Below, piece after piece: positions 1 through 7,444 of a stretch of 25,742 nt of DNA (positions are counted from its first letter, which is position 1; each line of letters opens with the position of its first letter). The translations under genes and the position numbers were made by a program. Below the pieces are notes generated by a model. The model was not told the DNA's origin, did not search any database, and saw only the letters and a list, made by a program, of their open reading frames with translations. This stretch comes from an uncultured Oscillospiraceae bacterium (GTDB taxonomy: Bacteria > Bacillota > Clostridia > Oscillospirales > Acutalibacteraceae). The DNA lies in contig UQZS01000023.1 of the NCBI GenBank assembly GCA_900545625.1, positions 1-25,742 on the forward strand, in the 5' to 3' direction.

Positions 1-52
1 CAGCGGTCTCCAAAACCGCGTGCCGAGGGTTCAAGTCCTTCTGCCCCTGCCA
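1..52 (+). tRNA. tRNA-Trp (CCA anticodon), 3' part
   Basis: The window opens inside a tRNA. The anticodon stem-loop reads CGGTCTCCAAAACCG with anticodon CCA, which is tryptophan. A T-arm with GGGTTCAAGTCC follows, then the 3' acceptor strand and an encoded CCA end at 50-52. The 5' half lies outside the window. A hairpin terminator follows at once, so this is the last gene of its transcript. tRNA 3' ends are common integration sites, which matters because the downstream region looks accessory. Confidence 0.92.
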
Positions 53-54
53 AA

Positions 55-91
55 GCAACGGACACCGCTTTTGCGGCGTCCGTTGTTTTTG
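55..91 (+). terminator. Intrinsic terminator of tRNA-Trp
   Basis: The arms at 56-68 and 73-85 form a 13-bp stem with one mismatch and a TTTT loop, followed by five T residues at 86-90. It begins three bases after the tRNA CCA end. A nearly identical hairpin recurs at 270-309. Confidence 0.85.
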
Positions 92-112
92 TAAGAGATG
101 AAACTTATCCGA

Positions 113-174
113 GGCACGCGCGCGTGCCGGGGCGAAGCGCCTTGCCGCTGCCGGTGGCAGGAAAAGGCAAGGCG
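113..174. repeat. Two-hairpin segment of the tRNA-proximal repeat
   Basis: A perfect 16-base palindrome (GGCACGCGCGCGTGCC) lies at 113-128. A nested hairpin follows in which CGCCTTGCC at about 139 pairs with GGCAAGGCG near 166-174, with an inner CTGCC-GGT-GGCAG stem. No believable protein is encoded here. The density of perfect stems suggests a mobile or structured repeat unit. Confidence 0.55.
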
Positions 175-199
175 GTGAGGTGAGAAAACAAGGAGCAAT

Positions 200-270
200 G
201 CGAAGCGCTCCAAGCGAGCAGTGCGACTATGTTTTCGAGGGGCAAATTCAAGTCCTTGAAGCCCCTGCCA
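200..270. repeat. Dispersed repeat, copy 1
   Basis: This stretch shares a core with 12526-12600 in the same orientation, including identical runs around CAGTGCGACTATGTTTTCGA and GGGGCAAA. Its right part folds as AGGGGC / GCCCCT enclosing TTCAAG-TC-CTTGAA. It sits just downstream of the tRNA-Trp gene, while the second copy lies at the far edge of the accessory region. The short open frames crossing both copies on the minus strand look alike only because the DNA is repeated. Confidence 0.7.
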
Positions 271-312
271 AAAGCAACGGACACCGCTTTTGCGGTGTCC
301 GTTGCTTTTGTA
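247..312 (+). repeat. Duplicate of tRNA-Trp 3' end and its terminator
   Basis: TTCAAGTCCTT, then GCCCCTGCCA and the AACGGACACCGC hairpin, repeat the order seen at 30-92 (T-arm, acceptor end, CCA, terminator) with only a few changes. The 5' part of a tRNA is absent: the sequence to the left is the dispersed repeat instead. It may be an att-like scar, a decayed second tRNA-Trp copy, or a repeat that captured the tRNA tail. Confidence 0.6.
270..309. terminator. Perfect terminator-like hairpin (second copy)
   Basis: An 18-bp perfect stem (arms 270-287 and 292-309) with a TTTT loop begins with AAAAGC and ends with GCTTTT, so it could terminate transcription in either direction. It is the perfected twin of the tRNA-Trp terminator at 55-91. 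Confidence 0.6.
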
Positions 313-352
313 AGTGACGAAACGCGTGCCGGCCGATGAGAATAAGCCCATA

Positions 353-668
353 GGGATATGAGGGCAACGAAACCGGCAATATATCCGTCAGCATAAACGG
401 ATATTCTACACGAATCTGCTGATAAGCGGAAAGTTGAACGGCTATCTTGCGGATTTTCCCTCTTTCTGATTAAATTGTTAAAAACTTCTACTTCTATAAC
501 TGTTTCAAAATCACAAATCGGTCCCTGTAAAACTAAAATTCACAATTTATTTACATACCATCATTCTCCATAGCCTCCTTTTATCGCTTCTCCCTTGTTT
601 CGCCGGCGATTCCTGCAGCATCTTTTTCGGCTGTACCGCGACATTTCCTCTTCTTTATGCCATTTTAC
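353..668. other. AT-rich intergenic stretch, no gene seen
   Basis: I see no coding region, RNA gene or convincing promoter in this roughly 315-base stretch. It is visibly richer in A and T than the flanking DNA and marks the step from the tRNA/repeat zone into the accessory genes. Confidence 0.5.
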
Positions 669-745
669 TCCCATTGCCCGTATTCTGCAAGACGCAATGG
701 GACAAAAAAGGGACATTTGCTGTGGTAACTTATAAGCACAGCAAA
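669..745 (+). promoter_or_regulatory. Two perfect 9-bp inverted repeats upstream of the AAA+ protease gene
   Basis: TCCCATTGC at 669-677 is mirrored by GCAATGGGA at 694-702. TTTGCTGTG at 716-724 is mirrored by CACAGCAAA at 737-745. The second ends two bases before the ribosome binding site (AGAAAGG, 747-753). They could be operators, or RNA hairpins that control access to the ribosome binding site. I could not place a convincing -35/-10 pair. Confidence 0.5.
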
Positions 746-762
746 CAGAAAGGATGTTTTTC

Positions 763-2082
763 ATGAGCGCATTTGACAAGATCATTGGGTATGCTACCGT
801 AAAAAAAGAGCTGAAACAAATCAGCGACACGCTGAAAAACCGGGAAGCCTACGACAAACTGGGCGTATCCGCGCCGAAGGGCCTTCTGCTTTACGGCGAA
901 CCGGGCGTCGGAAAGTCTCTGATGGCGACCGCCGTCATTCAAGAAAGCGGACGCAAAGTGTTTTGCTGCCGCAAGGATTCACCAAACGGCGATTTTATCA
1001 AAAAAATCAAAGCGACCTTTGACGAAGCCATGCAAAATGCGCCGTCAATCGTTTATTTGGACGATATGGACAAATTCGCCAACGGGGACGAGCAGCATCC
1101 GGACGCGGAAGAATACGTCACGGTGCAGTCATGCATCGATGAAGCAAAGGATACCCAGGTGTTCGTTTTAGCGACCGTAAACAACATGCATTGCCTGCCG
1201 GTCTCTCTTCGCCGCGCAGGACGGTTTGACCGTACGATCCGGGTGGACGCGCCCCACGGAGAAGACGCAGTAAAGATCATAGCCTATTACTTAAAATCCA
1301 AACGCTTTGTGGACGGGGTCGATCCCGCCGTCATTGCGAAAATAATGGACGGGCGCTCCTGTGCCGAACTCGAAACCGTGATCAATGAAGCGGGTTTATA
1401 TGCAGGGTACGAACGCGCTGAATCCATCACGATGGACCACTTTTTGAAAGCCTGTCTGCGTACGGTGTTTCATATTGTGTACGATGACAGAAGTGATTTT
1501 GTGGATGAACCGGACGATTGTTCCCGCCGCCTTTCCGATCCGGGTCATACTATTTCACAGGTCATATATCACGAAGCGGGACATGCCGTGGTATCGGAGG
1601 TGCTCTGCCCGGAAAGCGTAACGCTGGTTTCTGCGTGCTGCACAAGCGGAGATGTAAGGGGCTTCACAAGCTACTATAATGATAACAGCAAAACGTCGCT
1701 TTACTGGGAAAAAAGCCGCATTATCGGTTCGCTTGGAGGAATAGCGGCTATCGAGCAGAAATTCGGGATCTCCGACCTCGGCTGCGAACGCGATTTGGAT
1801 CAAGCCTTTGATAGGGTAAGTGATTTGATCGTTCAAAAATGTACCAGCGGCTTTCGCTTTCATAACAATAATTACAGCAACTCGGAACGCCTTATGTCGG
1901 AACAGGAACAGGCGGTTGCGGCGGAGGTTGAAAAATATTACCGCAAGGCAAAAGAAATTTTGTCAGCCAATTGGGAATTCTTCGAGAAGATCGCCGTAGC
2001 CCTTGCGCAAAAGAAACTGCTGTCCACCGTCGACATACAAAAAATTAAAAGTGAATGCAAAATTATTCCCGTTGCCGTATGA
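763..2082 (+). CDS. Soluble FtsH-like AAA+ ATPase with zinc-metalloprotease motif
   Basis: The 439-residue protein resembles the ATPase-protease core of FtsH without its membrane segments, so it should act in the cytosol. Visible motifs are Walker A GEPGVGKS (45-52), Walker B IVYLDDMD (96-103), an FtsH-like second region of homology with RAGRFDR (151-157, two arginine fingers), and the zinc site HEAGH (270-274). Asp344 in a CERDL context matches the third FtsH zinc ligand. The usual Walker B glutamate is an aspartate here. I chose ATG 763 because AGAAAGG at 747-753 stands nine bases before it; the ATG at 754 overlaps that site. It leads a plus-strand cluster, with the next start 29 bases after its stop. 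It probably unfolds and degrades specific proteins; its substrates are unknown. Confidence 0.85.
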   Translation: MSAFDKIIGYATVKKELKQISDTLKNREAYDKLGVSAPKGLLLYGEPGVGKSLMATAVIQESGRKVFCCRKDSPNGDFIKKIKATFDEAMQNAPSIVYLDDMDKFANGDEQHPDAEEYVTVQSCIDEAKDTQVFVLATVNNMHCLPVSLRRAGRFDRTIRVDAPHGEDAVKIIAYYLKSKRFVDGVDPAVIAKIMDGRSCAELETVINEAGLYAGYERAESITMDHFLKACLRTVFHIVYDDRSDFVDEPDDCSRRLSDPGHTISQVIYHEAGHAVVSEVLCPESVTLVSACCTSGDVRGFTSYYNDNSKTSLYWEKSRIIGSLGGIAAIEQKFGISDLGCERDLDQAFDRVSDLIVQKCTSGFRFHNNNYSNSERLMSEQEQAVAAEVEKYYRKAKEILSANWEFFEKIAVALAQKKLLSTVDIQKIKSECKIIPVAV

Positions 2083-2111
2083 TACATAAGAGCGGCGAAA
2101 GGACAAACGAG

Positions 2112-4472
2112 ATGAAAAAAGAACGAGTGGAACTGCACGTGCACACCAAAATGTCCGCCATGGACGGCGTGAACTCGGCAGCCGATTTGATTCGTCGCGC
2201 CGTGTTGTGGGGGCATCCGGCGATCGCCATTACCGATCACGGCGCAGTCCAGGCGTTCCCCGAAGCCATGCAGGCTGCGACAAAATGTCGTGCACAAGGG
2301 CAGAGCATCAAGATCCTGTACGGGATGGAAGCATACTATGTGGACGACACCGCACCGGAAAATGCGGCGAAAACACAGCCCTATCATCTGACCATATTAG
2401 CACAAAATCGTATCGGTCTGAAAAACCTGTACGAATTCGTTTCCCGATCTCATTTACAGGATTTTCACCGCTATCCGTGCGTCACCAAAAGCAAACTGCT
2501 GGAGCATCGGGAAGGGCTGTTGCTCGGCAGCGGCTGCGCACAAGGGGAATTGTATCGTGCAATTTTAGACGGCAAACCGACTTCGGCGTTGACCAATATT
2601 GCCAAGCTTTACGATTTTCTGGAAATTCAGCCGGCAGGCGGGCAGGCAGTAAGCGCGCAGGATGACCTGTCCGCCTGCAAAGAACAGGTGCAGGTGTTCA
2701 ACCGCACGATCGTCCGTTTAGGGGAAACGCTGCAGATCCCGGTCTGCGCCACCGGTGACGTCCATTTTCTCGATCCGGAGGACGAGGAAAATAAATGTCC
2801 CGCATATCCTGCCGAAGCGCCGTGCAAAAACAGGGCGTTTCGGCAGGGCGGCAGCAAATATAGTAAAAATATCTATTTTACCCGCAGGCTGTCGAACTTG
2901 AAAGAAACGGCAAACCATGCTAAACTGATGAAAAGGTGCAGGAGGAGAACGATGCTGTATTTATCCAAAAGCAAATATTGCGCATTGTGGCAGTGCCCGA
3001 AGCTGGCTTGGCTGCAAAAATACAAACCGGAGGAAATGACGGTCGACTCCGGCGCACTGTCCCGCATGGAAACCGGCAACGAGGTCGGCGACCTGGCCAT
3101 GGGCTTGTTCGGCGATTATGTCGAGGTGACCGCCTATAACGGGGATAAGCTGGATCTTACGAAGATGATCGAAAATACAAAGGCAGAAATGGCAAAAGGC
3201 ACGCCCATCCTCTGCGAAGCGTCTTTCGACTATAACGGGCTTTATTGCGCTGTGGATATTTTGAAACAGGAAGACGGCGGCTGGGCTGTTTATGAGGTGA
3301 AAAGCTCCACGCACGAGGATAAGGCGGTGTATATCGCCGACGTAGCGTATCAAAAGTATGTTCTGGAGCATTGCGGCGTATCGGTTACGGGAACGTATCT
3401 AGTCACCCTGAACGGCGATTATGTGTTTGACGGTACACCGGATATCCACCGGCTTTTCAAAATCACCGATGTGGCGCAGAGGGTAAAAGCGGAAGAAAAG
3501 AATATCGAACCGAATTTGTCTGTCGCCGAACGTCTGCTAGCGTCCAAAGAAGAGCCGGACATCGATTTGTCCGACCGCTGCAATCAACCGTATCCCTGCG
3601 GTTTTTGGCAGTACTGCACGCGGCATCTTCCGAAGCCCTGCGTGTTCGATCTTTATCGGATGCCCTTCGCGAAAAAGCTGGAATTTTATAAAAAGGGGAA
3701 GATCACATTTCCGGATCTGCTGCACGATCCCGGGATCACCAACGAAACCCAGCTGCGGCAGATGCAATACGCCGTAACCGACTGCGGCACATATGTGGAC
3801 AAAGAGAAAATCCGAAGTTTTCTTAAAACGCTGTCCTATCCGCTGTATTTTCTCGACTTTGAGACGATGCAGCCGGCGATCCCCCGATTTATCGGGACAA
3901 CGCCGTACATGCAGCTCCCGTTTCAGTATTCGCTGCACTATATCGAGCGGGAGGGCGGCGAACCGAAGCACACGGAATTTCTTGCAGAATCCGGGAGCGA
4001 CCCGCGGCGAGAGCTTGCCGAGCGGCTTTGCGCGGATATCCCGGCGGATGCCTGCGTAACGGCGTATAATAAGAAATTTGAATGTGGGCGTATTCGGGAG
4101 CTGGCAGCCGCCTTCCCGGATCTGGCGGAACATCTGCTTAGCATCGAAAGGAATATACGCGACCTGCTCGACCCGTTTCAGAAGGGGTACTATTACAACC
4201 GCGCTATGGGCGGTTCGTTCTCCATCAAAAGTGTGCTGCCCGCCGTTTTCCCGGACGACCCGACGCTGGATTATCACAACTTGGAGGGCGTGCATCACGG
4301 CGGGGAGGCCATGGAGCTTTTCCCGAAGATCAAAGACCTGCCGCCGGAGGAGCAGAAAAAAGCACGGCATGACCTGCTGAAATATTGCGAACTGGATACG
4401 TTCGCCATGGTGAAGGTGTGGCAGGAGCTTGTGCGGGTGTCAAAAGAAAATGAGGAGGAAGAAAATGGATAA
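2112..4472 (+). CDS. PolC-type PHP domain fused to Cas4-like/DnaQ-like nuclease (DUF2779)
   Basis: Residues 1-265 match the PHP domain of Gram-positive DNA polymerase PolC (ELHVHTKMSAMDG, AITDHGAVQAF, GMEAY, GDVHFLDPED), but without the exonuclease inserted there in PolC and without any polymerase. The metal-binding His9, His11, Asp42, His43, Glu73, Asp216 and His218 are present. From residue 281 it becomes a DUF2779 protein: a PD-(D/E)XK part (AVD, then YEVKS), Cas4-like cysteines (KYCALWQC near its start, CNQPYPCGFWQYC later), and a DEDD exonuclease-like part starting LDFET and ending near YCELD. ATG 2112 has GAAAGGA nine bases upstream. An internal AGGAGG and ATG at 2952 could start the DUF2779 half alone. 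The role is probably nucleic-acid cleavage, perhaps in defence or repair; this is inference. Confidence 0.78.
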   Translation: MKKERVELHVHTKMSAMDGVNSAADLIRRAVLWGHPAIAITDHGAVQAFPEAMQAATKCRAQGQSIKILYGMEAYYVDDTAPENAAKTQPYHLTILAQNRIGLKNLYEFVSRSHLQDFHRYPCVTKSKLLEHREGLLLGSGCAQGELYRAILDGKPTSALTNIAKLYDFLEIQPAGGQAVSAQDDLSACKEQVQVFNRTIVRLGETLQIPVCATGDVHFLDPEDEENKCPAYPAEAPCKNRAFRQGGSKYSKNIYFTRRLSNLKETANHAKLMKRCRRRTMLYLSKSKYCALWQCPKLAWLQKYKPEEMTVDSGALSRMETGNEVGDLAMGLFGDYVEVTAYNGDKLDLTKMIENTKAEMAKGTPILCEASFDYNGLYCAVDILKQEDGGWAVYEVKSSTHEDKAVYIADVAYQKYVLEHCGVSVTGTYLVTLNGDYVFDGTPDIHRLFKITDVAQRVKAEEKNIEPNLSVAERLLASKEEPDIDLSDRCNQPYPCGFWQYCTRHLPKPCVFDLYRMPFAKKLEFYKKGKITFPDLLHDPGITNETQLRQMQYAVTDCGTYVDKEKIRSFLKTLSYPLYFLDFETMQPAIPRFIGTTPYMQLPFQYSLHYIEREGGEPKHTEFLAESGSDPRRELAERLCADIPADACVTAYNKKFECGRIRELAAAFPDLAEHLLSIERNIRDLLDPFQKGYYYNRAMGGSFSIKSVLPAVFPDDPTLDYHNLEGVHHGGEAMELFPKIKDLPPEEQKKARHDLLKYCELDTFAMVKVWQELVRVSKENEEEENG
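2940..2954 (+). promoter_or_regulatory. Internal ribosome binding site and start for the DUF2779 half
   Basis: AGGAGG lies a few bases before ATG 2952 inside the long open frame. From this ATG the protein begins MLYLSKSKY, which looks like a normal DUF2779 N-terminus, and would run 506 residues to 4472. The site suggests that the nuclease was once, or still is, translated as a separate protein. Confidence 0.7.
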
Positions 4473-5391
4473 TAACGCTCATGCCCCTGATTCCGTTCGC
4501 AATAATTTTTGGGACGGAAAGATCAAAGATGAACAGCATTCTTTCTTGACTGAAGACGGAAAATTAAACGATAACGGCATAAAAGCAGCGGTTCAGCGCG
4601 CATTCGGTGATCTCTCCGTTCGCACCATGACACGAAAGGGGACCGGGAAAATTCCCTGCAAAGATTTTTATACGGAGGTCTGTGAAAAAGAGGAATACAA
4701 ATTTTTGCATCATATAAAAATCTGGTTTGAAAGCGAAGAAAAAGTTACAGCAAAGGCATATGACAAATGACATGAAGAAGCCTGTGATATCATATTGAAT
4801 TTTTTAAGAACCCAATACGAAGATAGTTCCGTAACCTATGGCAAGGCGCAGAAAGTCGTCAATATGACCATGAAGTATTTGTATTGCCTGAAAGGCGCCG
4901 AACAGGAACAATATAAAGAGAAATTCCAATACTGCCATATGCCTCTCGATTCGTTCATGCTGGAATGGTTTTGGCGCGAGGTCGCCGTATGGTACAACCA
5001 ACCGGAAGTAAGGGAAAGTAAAAAAATTTTTCGGGGAAAAATCCCGACCTGGAGCACGATGCAGAACGATGGAACAACGTGCTATCCATATTCCTTTTTT
5101 GTAAAGACGATCCGTGATTATTTCAGTAGTGATGTTGCAAAGAAAAACTATAATAATTTGACCCCGTTCCAAGCGGAATTCTATATTTGGCCGGAGATAC
5201 AAATTTGCCTTTCCGCGGAAGAATTGCTTTCCCGGCTGAAAAGCGCATCAGGAATAACGTCTGACGAGAAAAAGACATCATGTATAGAATACACGCTGGA
5301 AGCCAAGTTAATTGAAGTGTTAGAAAAAGTGAAAAAGGCGATAGAGAGTTATAAACCAGCTGAAAAACCAACAAACGATATAAATCCATAA
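4465..5391 (+). pseudogene. Unknown protein gene interrupted by one in-frame TGA (4768-4770)
   Basis: An AGGAGG six bases before ATG 4465 begins a frame that overlaps the nuclease gene by eight bases, as in a translationally coupled operon. The frame runs 101 codons to TGA at 4768 and then stays open in the same frame to TAA at 5391. The residues around the stop read AYDK-stop-HEEACD and continue smoothly; a TGG (Trp) to TGA change would explain it. I do not recognise the family. The second half is rich in aromatic residues (LEWFWREVAVWYNQ). Restart at TTG 4795 is possible but has no good ribosome binding site. Intact length would be about 308 residues. It could be a dead gene, a sequencing error or two fragments. 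Confidence 0.65.
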
Positions 5392-5398
5392 AACCACA

Positions 5399-5439
5399 AG
5401 CACGAAGCCGACATCCCTTTGGGATGCCGGCTTCGTGCT
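5399..5439. terminator. Long hairpin between convergent genes
   Basis: Arms at 5399-5417 and 5421-5439 pair over 19 positions with one mismatch and a three-base loop. On the minus strand the stem is followed by TTGTGGTTTTA, so it best fits a terminator for the WYL regulator gene. It may also stop plus-strand transcription from the preceding gene, although the T-run on that side is poor. Confidence 0.6.
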
Positions 5440-5499
5440 GCAAGGCGAGAATTTAACTTTTGTAAATGTAAGCGCGATGTCCCAACAGCTTCCTGTGCT

Positions 5500-5518
5500 G
5501 CGGGAAACCATTTCCCGC
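5500..5518. repeat. Short perfect hairpin downstream of the WYL gene
   Basis: GCGGGAAA-CCA-TTTCCCGC forms an 8-bp stem with a three-base loop. It has no T-run. It lies in the 3' untranslated region of the minus-strand regulator gene. Confidence 0.4.
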
Positions 5519-5541
5519 GTGCCGTGCTGTTTTTCAGTGCA

Positions 5542-6546
5542 TTATCGGCTTGCGGGGTCGCTTGCTGCGCTGTATTTTTTCTGCGCTTTTTCTAAGTTTT
5601 CTTTGATCTTTTCCCGCAATTCTGTCGGTGCGGTGATCTCCACATAGTTGATATACTGCATCGCCCAGTGTTCCATGGCCAGCATACTGGCTTTCAGGCT
5701 GACCTTGACCTTATCATCGTCCAGCGGCTGAAGGCGGATATCCGTACCGAACCAGTCGATGACCTGGTCGATGATATGCCGTTCGGCAAGCATTTCCACA
5801 GTGCGCGGCTTGTCGTTAAACATATACGGCAGCGAAGCGGCGAGCTCCTTGTAATTTATGCCGTTTTCGTATCCTTTGACCGACCGCAGCGGCGTGAGCG
5901 GACGATCTGTCAGCTGCATGCCCGTAATGCGGTCCAGTCGATAGAACACAACATCCTTCCAATACTCGTTTCGCGCCATTAAATAATAGCGCTGGTTGTG
6001 CAGAAAAAGCTGATACGGGGAGGCGAAATGCGACGCCGATTTATGCAGCTTCTTATCCGTGCCGTACCGATTGTAGTCAAACGCGATCTGTTTGCCCTGT
6101 TCGATCGCATCATCAATTACCTCTATGTTGTAAAACAGGGCCTGATTCTCCGTTTTGCACCACTCGTTGACCGTGTAAATGTTTTTGACATGTGCGCGGA
6201 AGTATTGATTGGAAAGCCCACACAGCCGTTCGATCAAATCCGCGGAATGCTTCGCCGTGATATATTTGCTGCAAAGCACGCCGTCAATAAGCATGTGCAG
6301 CTCCGAATCCTCAAACCGTCTGCCTTCGAGATAACTGCCGTTGCGCCGGGATTCAATATCTATGCCGGCTTCTCGCAAAAGGGAAATATTTCGGCTGATG
6401 GCTTTGCGCTCGATCACGATGCCGTAGTCGCGTTCGAGATGTTCGGCAATGTCCTCCTGCGTCAGGGGATGATCGCAGTCGCTGTGTTTTTCAAATATTT
6501 GCAAAATGCGCAGCAGGGCCAATTTTTTCGGTTCCAGATTGTCCAT
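5542..6546 (-). CDS. WYL-domain transcriptional regulator with N-terminal HTH
   Basis: The 334-residue protein starts with a winged helix-turn-helix region (LALLRILQIFEKHS...LTQEDIAEHL...ISRNISLLREAG). It continues with a WYL-type ligand-sensing domain (KQIAFDYNRYG, then SPYQLFLHNQRYYLMARN and VFYRLDRI). Such proteins are DNA-binding regulators, and several control phage-defence or DNA-damage genes by sensing a nucleic acid or nucleotide ligand. I chose ATG 6546 over GTG 6558 because AAGGGG stands about ten bases before the ATG and overlaps the GTG. The gene has its own promoter (6580-6608) and lies downstream of the deiminase gene. In this position it is a natural candidate to control the accessory genes around it. 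Confidence 0.9.
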   Translation of the reverse strand: MDNLEPKKLALLRILQIFEKHSDCDHPLTQEDIAEHLERDYGIVIERKAISRNISLLREAGIDIESRRNGSYLEGRRFEDSELHMLIDGVLCSKYITAKHSADLIERLCGLSNQYFRAHVKNIYTVNEWCKTENQALFYNIEVIDDAIEQGKQIAFDYNRYGTDKKLHKSASHFASPYQLFLHNQRYYLMARNEYWKDVVFYRLDRITGMQLTDRPLTPLRSVKGYENGINYKELAASLPYMFNDKPRTVEMLAERHIIDQVIDWFGTDIRLQPLDDDKVKVSLKASMLAMEHWAMQYINYVEITAPTELREKIKENLEKAQKKYSAASDPASR

Positions 6547-6569
6547 TGCAGAAAACACCCCTTACAGTA

Positions 6570-6590
6570 TATGGATTCTATTGTACCATA
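6570..6590. promoter_or_regulatory. Inverted repeat over the WYL gene -10 box
   Basis: TATGG and CCATA are mirrored with 11 bases between them, and the -10 box lies inside. The position fits an autoregulatory operator. The half-sites are short, so this is tentative. Confidence 0.35.
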
Positions 6591-6608
6591 AACGGCGCAT
6601 TCCGACAA
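6580..6608 (-). promoter_or_regulatory. Promoter of the WYL regulator gene
   Basis: Read on the minus strand, TTGTCG (6608-6603) is separated by 17 bases from TACAAT (6585-6580), with a TGG extension before the -10 box. The ribosome binding site of the regulator follows within 30 bases. Confidence 0.75.
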
Positions 6609-6640
6609 TCCGACCGTGAAAAATATAGATTTTTTACTTC

Positions 6641-7444
6641 TCAGGTTTCCCAGCTTATGCAATGCAGCCCGCCGCCGTCCTGCGCGATCTCGTGGATATC
6701 TATGGGGACGACGGCTTTTGTAAACAGCTGTTCCGCTGCACGTATCGCTTCTCCGTCCATTCTGCCGCCGAATACGGGCAGAAAAATATGTGCATCGGTT
6801 TCCAAAAAGTTGAGATAGCACCCGGCAGCGCTGCCGTTCGGCGACGCATAATACGGAAAATCGATCACCTCTATGCCGTTGCGGCGTAAAACCGAGCGGA
6901 TGCGCTGTTCCAAGCCGTTTTTGGCAGAGACGCGGTTGCCGAGCACCGTGCTTTCGTCCAAAAAACGCACCATGCCGTCGGCGTGACCGGTCATATCGCT
7001 TTTGAGCGAGGGGATTATGATGACCTGCGCTTCCAGAAGCTGTTCGAGCTTTCGGACCAGTGCGGCTTCAGGGTGGGTCGGATTTTCCGAAAACACACGG
7101 TCACTGAGGATCGCCCGGCTTTTGGAAGGGGAAAATACCACGTTACCGCCATCCAGATTGATCCCGGAATACATGATGGGACAATGGGGGATCTGCGGGG
7201 CGACCTCACGGCGAAAATCGGTGCGCAGCTGCAAATACGCCTGCAAATAAGACGGTTCGTAACGGAAAGAAACATAGACGCCGCTTTTGGTTTTGACCGG
7301 CATGAAATCCCGCAGCCAAATGTCGCGGGTGTTTGAAAGCAGGGTGTAATTTACGCCGCAGGAAACAAGCGCGGCGAACAATCTGTCCGCCGCGGGGTTG
7401 TGTTTTGGATTTTCTTTTAAGAGAGATGAAAAATATAGCATCAT
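6641..7444 (-). CDS. Agmatine deiminase / PAD-family enzyme, short form
   Basis: The 267-residue protein belongs to the guanidine-group-modifying agmatine deiminase / bacterial peptidylarginine deiminase family. Visible catalytic motifs are TRDIWLRDF (39-47), NLDGGN (96-101), GHADGMVRF (153-161) and the nucleophilic Cys262 in QDGGGLHCISWE. Classical agmatine deiminase is about 350-380 residues; this protein lacks the N-terminal segment, so it may act on another guanidine substrate. It starts with an ATGA overlap (7441-7444) with the preceding gene, or at the second ATG three bases later, so the two are co-translated. A polyamine role is not supported by neighbours: no other polyamine gene is present in the window. 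Confidence 0.82.
   Translation of the reverse strand: MMLYFSSLLKENPKHNPAADRLFAALVSCGVNYTLLSNTRDIWLRDFMPVKTKSGVYVSFRYEPSYLQAYLQLRTDFRREVAPQIPHCPIMYSGINLDGGNVVFSPSKSRAILSDRVFSENPTHPEAALVRKLEQLLEAQVIIIPSLKSDMTGHADGMVRFLDESTVLGNRVSAKNGLEQRIRSVLRRNGIEVIDFPYYASPNGSAAGCYLNFLETDAHIFLPVFGGRMDGEAIRAAEQLFTKAVVPIDIHEIAQDGGGLHCISWET

Noticed and set aside
31..351. A 106-codon minus-strand open frame over the tRNA tail and repeats, similar to one at 12468-12743
   Set aside because: It runs antisense through tRNA-Trp, two terminators and hairpins. The likeness between the two frames is explained by the DNA repeat, and neither has a believable ribosome binding site or codon use.
3537..4370. A 277-codon open frame antisense to the DUF2779 nuclease
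   Set aside because: It is a shadow of the nuclease gene, whose motifs are clear on the plus strand.
4768..4770. UGA read as tryptophan (altered genetic code)
   Set aside because: Several intact genes here end with TGA (for example 2080-2082 and the ATGA junctions), so UGA is a normal stop; a point mutation is simpler.
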